Source: Solirubrobacterales bacterium (GTDB taxonomy: Bacteria > Actinomycetota > Thermoleophilia > Solirubrobacterales > 70-9). Taken from it: a stretch of 64,000 nucleotides of DNA. The notes beneath the pieces are model-generated. The model saw nothing but the letters and a program-made list of their open reading frames with translations. It was not told the DNA's origin and ran no database searches. Of the stretch, positions 28,871 to 36,617 are shown piece by piece. The stretch lies in contig SHVA01000007.1 in assembly GCA_009691195.1 (NCBI GenBank), positions 16,480-80,479 of the forward strand, given 5' to 3'. Positions within the stretch are counted from its first letter, which is position 1. Each line of letters begins with the position of its first letter. Made by a program: the position numbers and the translations under genes.

Positions 28871-29938
28871 CTAGCGCAGTACCAGGCAGTGGTCGGGGTG
28901 CCAGCCGAGCTTGACCTTGGCGCCCGGCTCCCAGCGGTCGTCGGCGCTGGCACGATAGGTCTGCTGCTCCAGGGCGACGACGCTGGCACCGTCCCCGAGC
29001 GAGATCGTGACCTGGGTATTGACCCCCTGGTAGACGCGCTCTGCGACGGTGCCCTCCAGGGTGACCATGCCGCGCTCGAAGTCGTCGAGCGTGATCTTCT
29101 CGGGACGAACGGAGAGCTGGACCTTCTCGCCCTTGTCGCAGCCCTCCGGCAGCGGCGCCTTCACGCTCTGGCCGCTGGCGAGTTTGACCTTGTCCTTGCC
29201 CTGGACGATTCCCTCCATCAGGTTGGAGACGCCGATGAAGCCGGCGACGAACGCCTCCGCGGGATGTTCGTAGACCTCCTCGGGCACTCCGCACTGGACC
29301 ACCTCACCGTCGCTCATGACGGCGATCCGGTCAGACATGGCCAGGGCCTCCTCCTGGTCGTGGGTGACGTAGACGAAGGTGATCCCGACCTCGCGCTGGA
29401 TCTGCTTCAGCTCCACCTGCATCTGGCGCCGCAGCTTCAGGTCGAGGGCGCCAAGCGGTTCGTCGAGGAGCAGCACGGCCGGCTCGTTGACCAGGGCGCG
29501 GGCCAGCGCCACCCGCTGCTTCTCGCCCCCCGAGAGCTCGTTGGTGTGGGACTTGGCGCGATCGGCGAGGCTGACGAGCTCGAGCGACTCCTCAACGCGC
29601 TTGCGGATCTCGTCCTTGGCGACCTTCTTGCGCTTGAGGCCGAAGGCGACGTTGTCGGCAACGTCGAGGTGCTCGAACAGGGCGTAGCTCTGGAAGACCA
29701 TGTTGACGTTGCGCTCATACGGCGGCACGTCCTCGACGGGCTCGCCCTCGAGCAGGATCCTGCCCTCCGTGGGGATCTCGAAGCCCGCGAGCATCCGTAG
29801 AGTCGTCGTCTTGCCGCAGCCCGACGGGCCCAGCAGGGAGAAGAACTCCCCCTTCTCGATCGTCAGCGAGACGTCCTTGACCGCCTCGTACTCACCGAAG
29901 CTCTTGCTCACATCCTCGAGCCGGATCGCCTCCGACAT
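28871..29938 (-). CDS. potA: Spermidine/putrescine ABC transporter ATPase PotA (system 1)
   Basis: 355-aa ABC ATPase driving polyamine-type uptake. Walker A GPSGCGKTT, Q-loop NMVFQSYALFEHL, signature LSGGEKQRVALARAL, Walker B VLLLDEPLGALD and the His switch YVTHDQEEAL are intact. The C-terminal TOBE-like domain (residues ~240-355) is typical of PotA/CysA-type ATPases. It starts 1 bp before the stop side of potC (29940), so the pot genes are tightly packed in the order D-B-C-A. ATG 29938. Confidence 0.93.
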   Translation of the reverse strand: MSEAIRLEDVSKSFGEYEAVKDVSLTIEKGEFFSLLGPSGCGKTTTLRMLAGFEIPTEGRILLEGEPVEDVPPYERNVNMVFQSYALFEHLDVADNVAFGLKRKKVAKDEIRKRVEESLELVSLADRAKSHTNELSGGEKQRVALARALVNEPAVLLLDEPLGALDLKLRRQMQVELKQIQREVGITFVYVTHDQEEALAMSDRIAVMSDGEVVQCGVPEEVYEHPAEAFVAGFIGVSNLMEGIVQGKDKVKLASGQSVKAPLPEGCDKGEKVQLSVRPEKITLDDFERGMVTLEGTVAERVYQGVNTQVTISLGDGASVVALEQQTYRASADDRWEPGAKVKLGWHPDHCLVLR

Positions 29939-29939
29939 C

Positions 29940-30812
29940 TCAGCCTCCCTCAGCCGCCGTCAGGACCTTGACTCCACTCTCTCGCCGCCCGAACAGCCTC
30001 GGGATCAGAAGCGCCAGCCCGATCGCACTGATCGAGACGACCATCATCAGCGTCCCGATCGCATTGATCGTCGGCGAGGGACCGAATCTGATCGCCGACC
30101 AGATCCGCACGGGAAGCGGCTGCACATCCTCGCCGGTGGTGAAGAAGGAGAGAACGAAGTCGTCGAAGGAGAGCGCGAAGGTGAGCAGGCCTGCGGCGAC
30201 GATCGCGGGCCAAAGGCCGGGCAGCAACACCAGCCGGACCGACCCCCAGCGGGTGGCGCCGAGGTCCATCGCGGCCTCCTCGGTCTCGGTGCCCATGCTC
30301 GCGAGGCGGGCCCTGACCACCACGGTCACGTAGGAGATCGAGAAGGTGATGTGAGCAAGGACGACCGTCCAGATCGAGAGAGTGAGCCCGACCTGGGAGA
30401 AGATCAGAAGCGCCGAGATCCCGGCGACGATCTCGGGGACGACCAGAGGAACAAGCATCAGGATGTTGGCGCCGGGGCTCCACTTCGCCCGGGAGCGGAC
30501 GAGCCCGATCGCCAGCATCGTGCCCAGGATCGTGCCGACGATCATCGTCACCGTCGCGATCTCGAGCGAAGCGAACAGTGAGTCGCGCAGGGCCGAGTCG
30601 TTGAAGAATTCCTGGTACCACTGCAGGGAGAGCCCGTCCATCTTCTGCAGCGATTTCTGGCCGTTGAAGGAGAAGAGGACGACGACGAGGATCGGCGTGA
30701 ACAGGAAGACGTAGGCGAAGGCGACGAAGGCGCGAAGGAAGCGCGGGCGATCAAACCCCTTGCGGTTGCGACGCCGGGGCCGGCGGGTCGGGGAGGCAAC
30801 CGTGGCTTCTAT
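29940..30812 (-). CDS. potC: Spermidine/putrescine ABC permease PotC (system 1), apparent ATA start
   Basis: 290-aa inner-membrane permease subunit with six predicted helices. The EAA loop that docks the ATPase is seen in TETEEAAMDLGATRWGSVRLVLLPGL. The basic N-terminus (EATVASPTRRPRRRNRKGFDRPRF) precedes the first helix. No ATG, GTG or TTG lies in frame near this point. The best start is ATA at 30810-30812, overlapping the potB stop (ATATAG) with AAGGGG about 9 nt upstream. A canonical ATG here would give the usual overlapping stop-start. So this is either a rare start codon, a G-to-A mutation or a sequence error; otherwise the chain looks intact. Confidence 0.85.
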   Translation of the reverse strand: MEATVASPTRRPRRRNRKGFDRPRFLRAFVAFAYVFLFTPILVVVLFSFNGQKSLQKMDGLSLQWYQEFFNDSALRDSLFASLEIATVTMIVGTILGTMLAIGLVRSRAKWSPGANILMLVPLVVPEIVAGISALLIFSQVGLTLSIWTVVLAHITFSISYVTVVVRARLASMGTETEEAAMDLGATRWGSVRLVLLPGLWPAIVAAGLLTFALSFDDFVLSFFTTGEDVQPLPVRIWSAIRFGPSPTINAIGTLMMVVSISAIGLALLIPRLFGRRESGVKVLTAAEGG

Positions 30813-31657
30813 ATCGCGGCGCCCCTTGCATCGCGTGACGCCGAGCGCAGGTACCCGATCATCCAGATCGAGAGGAAGAGCATCATCACCACGGTCAGCG
30901 CCGCCCCGAAGGGCCAGTTGTTGGCCGCGAAGAACTGGTCCTGGATCAGGTTGCCCACCATGTAGGTGTCGGGGCCGCCGAGCAGCTGGGCGGAGACGAA
31001 GTCGCCCACCGCCGGCAGGAAGACCAGCACCGAGCCCGCGAGGATTCCCTGTTTGGTCTGCGGCAGCGTGACGTGGAGGAAGGTGCGGAAGGGGCGGCCG
31101 TAGAGGTCCTTGCCGGCCTCGATCACCGAGGGGCTCATCCGCTCGAGCGAGGCGTAGACGGGCAGGATCATGAAGATCAGGTAGCCGTAGGTGAGGCCCC
31201 CGATCACCGCCCAGGGCGTGTTGATCATCTGGATGCCCCGGTCGGTGAGGCCGAGGTTGACGAGGAAGTTGTTGACGAGGCCCTCGTCGGAGAGCAACGC
31301 GACCCAGGCATAGGTGCGAACCAGGTAGTTGACGAAGAACGGCACCACCAGCGCCGCGATCAGCGCGTAGCGGTAGCGGCCGCCGAAGCGGGCGATGTAG
31401 TACGCGATCGGGTAGCCGATCAGCAGGCAGAGGGCCACGGTCGCGGCCGCGTAGCCCACCGAGCGGATCAGGACCGGCAGGTAGGTCGGGTTGAAGGCCT
31501 CGGCGTAGTTGCTCCAATCGGTCCCGTAGACCGCGCGCCCGAGGTCGTCGACGTAGCCCAGCGAGAGGGCGAGCACCAGCATCAGCGGAAAGGCGAACAG
31601 GGCCAACAGCCAGACCCCGGGCGGGATCAGGAAGCGCGTCCAGTAGTCGGCCCTCAC
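30809..31657 (-). CDS. potB: Spermidine/putrescine ABC permease PotB (system 1)
   Basis: 282-aa permease subunit with six hydrophobic segments, beginning VRADYWTRFLIPPGVWLLALF. The EAA loop reads PSVIEAGKDLYGRPFRTFLHVTLP. GTG 31657 is chosen because it follows a G-rich GGGGGGGAGCG site 19 bp after the potD stop and matches family N-termini. The open frame to 32161 is antisense-like readthrough of potD in another frame. Its 3' end overlaps potC by 4 bp. Confidence 0.92.
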   Translation of the reverse strand: MRADYWTRFLIPPGVWLLALFAFPLMLVLALSLGYVDDLGRAVYGTDWSNYAEAFNPTYLPVLIRSVGYAAATVALCLLIGYPIAYYIARFGGRYRYALIAALVVPFFVNYLVRTYAWVALLSDEGLVNNFLVNLGLTDRGIQMINTPWAVIGGLTYGYLIFMILPVYASLERMSPSVIEAGKDLYGRPFRTFLHVTLPQTKQGILAGSVLVFLPAVGDFVSAQLLGGPDTYMVGNLIQDQFFAANNWPFGAALTVVMMLFLSIWMIGYLRSASRDARGAAI

Positions 31658-31676
31658 GCGCTCCCCCCCGGCGGGT

Positions 31677-32798
31677 TCACGCCGCCTTGACCTCCGTGAA
31701 CAGCGACGTCCACGCCTGCCGCGCCTCGGGATCGTCGAGCCGGTATTCCTCGCCGTTGGCGAGCTGTTCGAGGGTGATGTCGATCGACGGCTCGTCCTTG
31801 GCGAGCTTCGCGAACTCCTCGGCGCCGCCCTCGACCGGCTGCGCGTATCCAGTCCAGGCGACGTTCCTGGCGGCGTTCTCCGCCTCGAGCAGCCAATCAA
31901 TGAACAGCAGCGCCGTCCCCGGCGAGCGCGCCGTGATCGGGATCGACATGGCGTCGGTGCCGACCGGGACTCCCTCCTCGCAGGTCTCGAACTGGAAGTC
32001 CTCGGGGTTGTCGACTTGGTTGCGCACGTTGACCACGTCGCCGTTCCAGGCCTGGTGCAGGACGGCGGAGCCGGAGACGAGGTTCGTGATGTCGTTGGTC
32101 GAAAAGCCGCGCGCGTTCTGCTTCTGGTCGAGCAGGATCTGCTTCGAGGCCTCGAGCTCATCGAGGTCCTCTGTGTTGATGTAGGAGCCGTTGATCAGGT
32201 TGGCCTCGCCGATCGCCTCCTGGAAGTCGTCGAGGATGAACATCCGGCCGGCGCCGTCGGGGTTGCTGAGGTCGTTCCACGAGCCGGTCATGCCCGAGAC
32301 CACGTCGCTGCGCCAGCAGATGCCCGTCGTGTAGTACGTGTAGGGCATCGAGAACTCGGAGTTCGGGTCGTACCAGGGGCTGTCGAAGAAGGGATTGACC
32401 TTGTCCGAGTTGCGGAGCTTGTTGCGATCGAACTGCAGCAGCAGGCCCTCCTGGCGCAGGCGACGCACGTACTCCGAGCTGGGCCAGATCAGGTCGTAGT
32501 GGCCGCCGCTTCGGAGCTTGATCACCATCGCCTCGAGGTTGTCGTAGTTGACCTCGTTCACCGCGACGCCGTACTTGTCGGAGAAGCCCGACTTCAGCGC
32601 CGGGTCCATGTACTGGGTCCAGTTGTAGATCAGCAGGTCGCCGTCGATCTTGGGGACCACGATCTGACCCTCGGCGGAGCGGTCGATCGGCCGCGAGACC
32701 GTGCAGCCGCTGAGCGCTCCGAGCCCGTAGACGCCGAGCGCCGCTCCGGCACCGGACTGAAGCAGCTGGCGCCGGCTGAGGCCCCCACCGGCGCTCAT
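31677..32798 (-). CDS. potD: Polyamine-type ABC substrate-binding lipoprotein (PotD-like, system 1)
   Basis: 373-aa extracellular binding protein. The N-terminus has a twin-arginine-like RRQLLQSGAGAALGVYGLG and a lipobox LSGC (Cys near residue 32), so it is probably exported folded and anchored to the membrane. The mature part shows the PotD/PotF fold (DGDLLIYNWTQYMDPAL, MPYTYYTTGICWRSDV, NGDVVNVRNQ). Ligand is inferred as putrescine, spermidine or another cationic amine. The ATG start overlaps the stop of the upstream TetR gene by 4 bp, so it is translationally coupled to its likely regulator. Confidence 0.9.
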   Translation of the reverse strand: MSAGGGLSRRQLLQSGAGAALGVYGLGALSGCTVSRPIDRSAEGQIVVPKIDGDLLIYNWTQYMDPALKSGFSDKYGVAVNEVNYDNLEAMVIKLRSGGHYDLIWPSSEYVRRLRQEGLLLQFDRNKLRNSDKVNPFFDSPWYDPNSEFSMPYTYYTTGICWRSDVVSGMTGSWNDLSNPDGAGRMFILDDFQEAIGEANLINGSYINTEDLDELEASKQILLDQKQNARGFSTNDITNLVSGSAVLHQAWNGDVVNVRNQVDNPEDFQFETCEEGVPVGTDAMSIPITARSPGTALLFIDWLLEAENAARNVAWTGYAQPVEGGAEEFAKLAKDEPSIDITLEQLANGEEYRLDDPEARQAWTSLFTEVKAA

Positions 32799-33409
32799 GC
32801 CGCCACCGCCACGGGGGCGGCCGGGAGCGTGCAGCCGAGCAGTCCCTCGGCGACAGTGCGGGCGAGTTTCGACATCCGCTCCGAAGGCATCTCAGGATCA
32901 GCGAGGGTCATCTGCACGGCGAGGCCGTCGAGCAGCGCAGCGAGCGTGGCAGCGATCTCACCGCTGTCACCGGAGGCGAACTCGCCGTTGGCCTGGCCGT
33001 CGCCGACGATCCTCTCGATCTGCCCCCTCCAGCGCTGGTCGAGCTGGCGGCGGGCGATCCCGGCGTCGGAGTCGCGCAGGGCACGGGTCCAGAACTCCAT
33101 CCAGAGCTTCCACTCGCCGCCGGCGCTCGAGCACTCGATCAGGACGGCGAGCCGCTCCGAGGGCGAGTGCTCCCCGGCCAACAGCTCGACCAGCTCGGCG
33201 TAGAAGCGGTCGTCCTCGAAGCTCAGCGCCTGGGCAAGCAGGTCGTCCTTGGATGCGAACCAATAGAGGACGGCGCCGACGCTCGTCCCCGCCCTCTCTG
33301 CGATGTCCGAGATCCGGGTGGCGCCGATTCCGCGTTCACCGAGGACCTCGGCCGCTGCCTCGAGGCTCTGTGGCCTGCGAATGTGGTCTACCTGCGGACG
33401 TGGACTCAC
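32795..33409 (-). CDS. TetR-family regulator (first of two)
   Basis: 204-aa repressor-type regulator. The N-terminal helix-turn-helix is in ATRISDIAERAGTSVGAVLYWFASKDDLLAQAL. The C-terminal ligand domain resembles BetI-type proteins (WKLWMEFWTRALRD). GTG 33409 is chosen because GGAGGAGA lies 6-8 nt upstream; the frame is open to 33451, but those codons precede the RBS. It overlaps potD by 4 bp. It probably binds an operator near its operon promoter, the best candidate being the palindrome at 35349-35366. Confidence 0.88.
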   Translation of the reverse strand: MSPRPQVDHIRRPQSLEAAAEVLGERGIGATRISDIAERAGTSVGAVLYWFASKDDLLAQALSFEDDRFYAELVELLAGEHSPSERLAVLIECSSAGGEWKLWMEFWTRALRDSDAGIARRQLDQRWRGQIERIVGDGQANGEFASGDSGEIAATLAALLDGLAVQMTLADPEMPSERMSKLARTVAEGLLGCTLPAAPVAVAA

Positions 33410-33452
33410 TGGACTCTCCTCCCCGAGTCCGGAAACTGAATCGCCGTTCAAT

Positions 33453-34073
33453 CTACACCTCCATGGGCCTCACCACAAGCGACTCGATCTCGATCCCGAG
33501 CTCGGCCGCGAGCTCGCGCGCCACCAGGGAGCGCGCTCGCTCCAGGTCCATATTTGGATCCCGGATCAGGCAGCGGACGCCGAACCCGTCGATCAGCGCC
33601 ATGGTCGTCCTCGCCGCCGCCTCGGTGTCAACCCCGCTGCGAAACTCGCCACTCTCGACCCCGGCGCGGATCACGCTCTGCATCCATTCGCTGTAGCGGC
33701 CGTAGAGGCGCACCGCGACCGGGCGCAGCTCGGGCGAGCGAACGGCCCTGAGCCAGAGCTCGACCCAGAGCACCCAGCCACGCTCCTGGGCGCCGGGCAG
33801 CGGCAGGCACTCGTCGATCGCCTCGGCGAGGGCGCCGGTGGCCGTCCGCGACTCGGGATCGTCGCCGAAGCGCTCGTCGCCGACCTGTTCGTAGGAGTGG
33901 ACCAGCGCCTCCTCGAGCAGCTCCTCGCGGGTGGAGAAGTAGTGGTGAACGAGCGAGGTCGAGGCCCGGGCCCGGGTCGCGACGCGGGCGATCCTGACCG
34001 CGTCGATCCCGTCGGCGGCGATCAGGTCACAGGCGGCCTCGAGGATCCGGGCTCGTGCGTCGGTCGCGGCCAC
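33453..34073 (-). CDS. TetR-family regulator (second of two, BetI-like)
   Basis: 206-aa TetR regulator. HTH residues VRIARVATRARASTSLVHHYFSTREELLEEAL and C-terminal RGWVLWVELWLRAVRSPELRPV are of the BetI/bet-regulator type, which often respond to choline or related amines. GTG 34073. It lies between the Rieske oxygenase gene and the first TetR gene. Two paralogous regulators in one operon suggest two inducers, or heterodimer or cross-control. The paralogues share the WxxWxExWxRAxR pattern. Confidence 0.88.
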   Translation of the reverse strand: MAATDARARILEAACDLIAADGIDAVRIARVATRARASTSLVHHYFSTREELLEEALVHSYEQVGDERFGDDPESRTATGALAEAIDECLPLPGAQERGWVLWVELWLRAVRSPELRPVAVRLYGRYSEWMQSVIRAGVESGEFRSGVDTEAAARTTMALIDGFGVRCLIRDPNMDLERARSLVARELAAELGIEIESLVVRPMEV

Positions 34074-34106
34074 TCGAACGGGACTAGGTCCCGGCGGGGG
34101 CGCGGC

Positions 34107-35300
34107 TCACGCCGGAACCCCCTCGCGATCGCCGAGTGCCTCCATGTAGCTTTCGGCGACCAGCACGTCGAAGGCGTGGGTATCGGACTCCTGGAGGGAG
34201 TAGCGACCGGCGCTGTAGCCACGCGAGCCGGCGCCCTTCTGGGCCAGCTGGCACACCTCCCAGTCCTGGCGGTTGGTCGTGTCCCAGAACTCGATCGCGT
34301 CGCTGGGGTCGAAGTCGGCCGCTTCGACGGCGCGACGCTCGAAGAACCACTCGCAGATCACCTCGGTGCGATCCGGTGCCCGTGGGTAGAGGGTGTGCAG
34401 CATCACGTAATCGGGATGCATCGAGACGAGCGCGTTCGGGAACAGCACGAAGTAGAGAATCGCGCCAAGGTCGTGTTCGCTCAGCCCTTCGATCGGGAGG
34501 CGGTTGCCGGCGTGCCCACCGCCGCTCCCCATCGTCGCGGCGTCCTCGCCGGTCAGGCGCATCGAGCCGCCGCACCAGCTGCCCGACCCCCTCAGCATCT
34601 CCCCGCCCAGGTAGTTGCTGAGGGCGTTGAGCTCGGGGTGGATGCCGGGGCAGTGCAGGCACTCGTTGTAGTTCTCGGCGATCCCCTTCCAGTTGGCGTT
34701 GACCGAATACTCGGTCCGCCCGCCGCCGACGAGCTCGCCCGTCCTGTAGTGGTCGAGGTAGCCGAGCAGCTCGCCGACGTAGGGCTCCGGCTCCGGCGCC
34801 TCGCCGCTGAGATCGACGATCACGAGGCCGCCGACCACCGACAGCCGCACCGGGCGCAGGCCGTTGCAGGAGGGATCGAAGTCCTCGATCCCGTCCATGT
34901 GGGGCGCGGCCTGGAGCGAACCGTCGAGCCCGTAGGACCATGCGTGGTAGGGGCAGCGCAGGCGGCGTTTCACCGTGCCCTCGGCCTCGTTGATGATCCG
35001 TGCGCCACGATGCCGGCAGACGTTGTGGAACGCTCGCGGCCGTCCGTCCTCGCCGCCGATGACGACGACGCTGTCGCTGCCGATCTCGCGCATCAGGTAC
35101 TTGCCCTGCTCGTCCACCTGGGAGACGTGGCCGATGCAGATCCAGCCGGAGAAGATGTTCTCCAGCTCCCAGTCGAGGACCCCCTGCTCCGTGAATGCGG
35201 CCGGGGGCAGCATCGTCGCCCGCCTCAGCCGCTCGAGGGTCTTCTCAACATCCGCTCGCTCGAGCTCAAGCGGGACTCCATTTCTCGCCTCACTGCGCAT
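34107..35300 (-). CDS. Rieske non-haem iron oxygenase, quaternary-ammonium type
   Basis: 397-aa oxygenase alpha subunit. The Rieske [2Fe-2S] ligands are Cys95, His97, Cys116 and His119 (CRHRGA ... CPYHAW). The mononuclear iron ligands are His216 and His221 in NYNECLHCPGIHPEL. The residue three before His216 is Glu213, not the usual bridging Asp. This ECxH pattern is known from carnitine, glycine-betaine and related oxygenases (CntA, GbcA). So the enzyme likely hydroxylates or dealkylates an N-methylated or cationic amine. No reductase partner is encoded in the window. It heads the operon leading to the TetR genes, PotDBCA and amine oxidase. Confidence 0.87.
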   Translation of the reverse strand: MRSEARNGVPLELERADVEKTLERLRRATMLPPAAFTEQGVLDWELENIFSGWICIGHVSQVDEQGKYLMREIGSDSVVVIGGEDGRPRAFHNVCRHRGARIINEAEGTVKRRLRCPYHAWSYGLDGSLQAAPHMDGIEDFDPSCNGLRPVRLSVVGGLVIVDLSGEAPEPEPYVGELLGYLDHYRTGELVGGGRTEYSVNANWKGIAENYNECLHCPGIHPELNALSNYLGGEMLRGSGSWCGGSMRLTGEDAATMGSGGGHAGNRLPIEGLSEHDLGAILYFVLFPNALVSMHPDYVMLHTLYPRAPDRTEVICEWFFERRAVEAADFDPSDAIEFWDTTNRQDWEVCQLAQKGAGSRGYSAGRYSLQESDTHAFDVLVAESYMEALGDREGVPA

Positions 35301-35336
35301 CCGACGCTCCTTGCCGACGACGACCTGACCGCAGGG

Positions 35337-35378
35337 ATCTTACGCCTTCTTGACTTTGTAGTCAAGTGCCACTAAGGT
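35337..35378. promoter_or_regulatory. Divergent promoter with palindromic operator
   Basis: CTTGACTTTGTAGTCAAG (35349-35366) is a perfect inverted repeat with 7-bp arms. Each arm carries a TTGACT -35 box. On the plus strand, TAAGGT at 35373-35378 follows with 17-bp spacing; on the minus strand, TAAGAT (35342-35337) also lies at 17 bp. One palindrome thus overlaps both -35 boxes, ideal for TetR repression of both operons. Confidence 0.75.
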
Positions 35379-35385
35379 GCCCGCG

Positions 35386-36588
35386 GTGGCCGTCACGGCA
35401 GAGGTTGAGTTGCTGTACCCGATTCCGGGGCTGAGCGAGCGAGCGCTCGAGATCCAGGGGCGGGCGCGGCGCTTCGTGGACGACGTGCTGATCCCCCGCG
35501 AGGAGGAGGCCGAGCGGCGCGGCGGGATCCTCCCCGACGAGGAGATCGCCGAGGTCAAGCACGAGGCGATCGCGGCGAGCCTCAACGGCGGCCTGCACTC
35601 CCCCCAGCACGGGGGCCAGGGCTGGACCCGGACCGAGTGGGCGCTGGTCGAGGAGCAGTGGGGGCGCAGCACCAACGCGATCAGCTGGCACGTCCCCAAC
35701 GCCTACAACGTCTGGGACCACGCCTCCGAGGCCCAGGCCGAGCGCTACCTGCGGCCGGCCCTGAAGGGTGAGCTGAGGGACGCCTACGCGGTGACCGAAC
35801 GGGACGCAGGCTCCGACCCCTCCCGAATCAAGGCCACAGCCGAGCGCACCGACGCCGGCTTCCGGATCAACGGCGAGAAGTGGTTCGTCACCTCCGGCGA
35901 CGTCGCCTCGGTCCTGATCGTGATGGCCAACGTGATCGAGGGTGGCAGCCCGCTTCCCACCCTGTTCGTCGTGGACAAGGGCCTGCCCGGCATCGAGACC
36001 ATTGACGACCCCGACTTCACCCACACCTATCCCGACCGTCACCCGACGATCCTCTTCAGCGACGTCGAGGTCGGCCCCGACGACGTGATCGGGGGGGTCG
36101 GCGGCGGCGACGATCTCCAGCGCGACTGGTTCAGCGAGGAGCGCCTGGGCATCGCGGCGCGCGGGGTCGGCTCCATGTGGCGCCTGCTCGAGGAGACGGT
36201 GGACTGGGCGACCGGACGCGAGCAGGGCGGGTCGCGGATCTTCGACTACCAGGGCGTCTCCTTCCCGCTCGCCGACTCCGCCGCCGACGCGGCGGCCGGG
36301 AGGCTCCTGACCTTCCAGGTGGCGGCGATGATCGACGCCGGCGGCGACCCCAAGCTGGCCCACCACAAGGCGTCGATGGCCAAGCTCTTCGTCAGCGAAT
36401 CGGCCTGGCGCTGCGCCGACCGCTGCGTCCAGGCCTTCGGCGGCCGCGGCTACATGCGCTCCAACGTGGCCGAGCGCTTCCTGCGGGAGCTTCGCGTGGA
36501 CCGGATCTGGGAGGGCACCAGCGAGATCCAGCGGCTGATCATCGCTCGCGGCCTCGAGCGCCGCGGCGTCGAGCGGATCCTGCACTGA
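35386..36588 (+). CDS. Acyl-CoA dehydrogenase
   Basis: About 400-aa acyl-CoA dehydrogenase. The middle-domain motif AYAVTERDAGSDPSRIKATAER and the C-terminal RVDRIWEGTSEIQRLIIARGLERRG are canonical. The frame opens at GTG 35377; GTG 35386 fits the mapped -10 box (transcript start about 35385), which would make it leaderless. It is divergent from the Rieske-TetR-Pot operon and shares its palindromic promoter, so its substrate may be the CoA ester of the carbon skeleton left after amine removal. The next gene, an ADP-forming acyl-CoA synthetase, begins 29 bp later and could make that CoA ester. Confidence 0.9.
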   Translation: MAVTAEVELLYPIPGLSERALEIQGRARRFVDDVLIPREEEAERRGGILPDEEIAEVKHEAIAASLNGGLHSPQHGGQGWTRTEWALVEEQWGRSTNAISWHVPNAYNVWDHASEAQAERYLRPALKGELRDAYAVTERDAGSDPSRIKATAERTDAGFRINGEKWFVTSGDVASVLIVMANVIEGGSPLPTLFVVDKGLPGIETIDDPDFTHTYPDRHPTILFSDVEVGPDDVIGGVGGGDDLQRDWFSEERLGIAARGVGSMWRLLEETVDWATGREQGGSRIFDYQGVSFPLADSAADAAAGRLLTFQVAAMIDAGGDPKLAHHKASMAKLFVSESAWRCADRCVQAFGGRGYMRSNVAERFLRELRVDRIWEGTSEIQRLIIARGLERRGVERILH

Positions 36589-36617
36589 TTCCGACCGGGC
36601 CGGCGAAGGCGCCTGCG

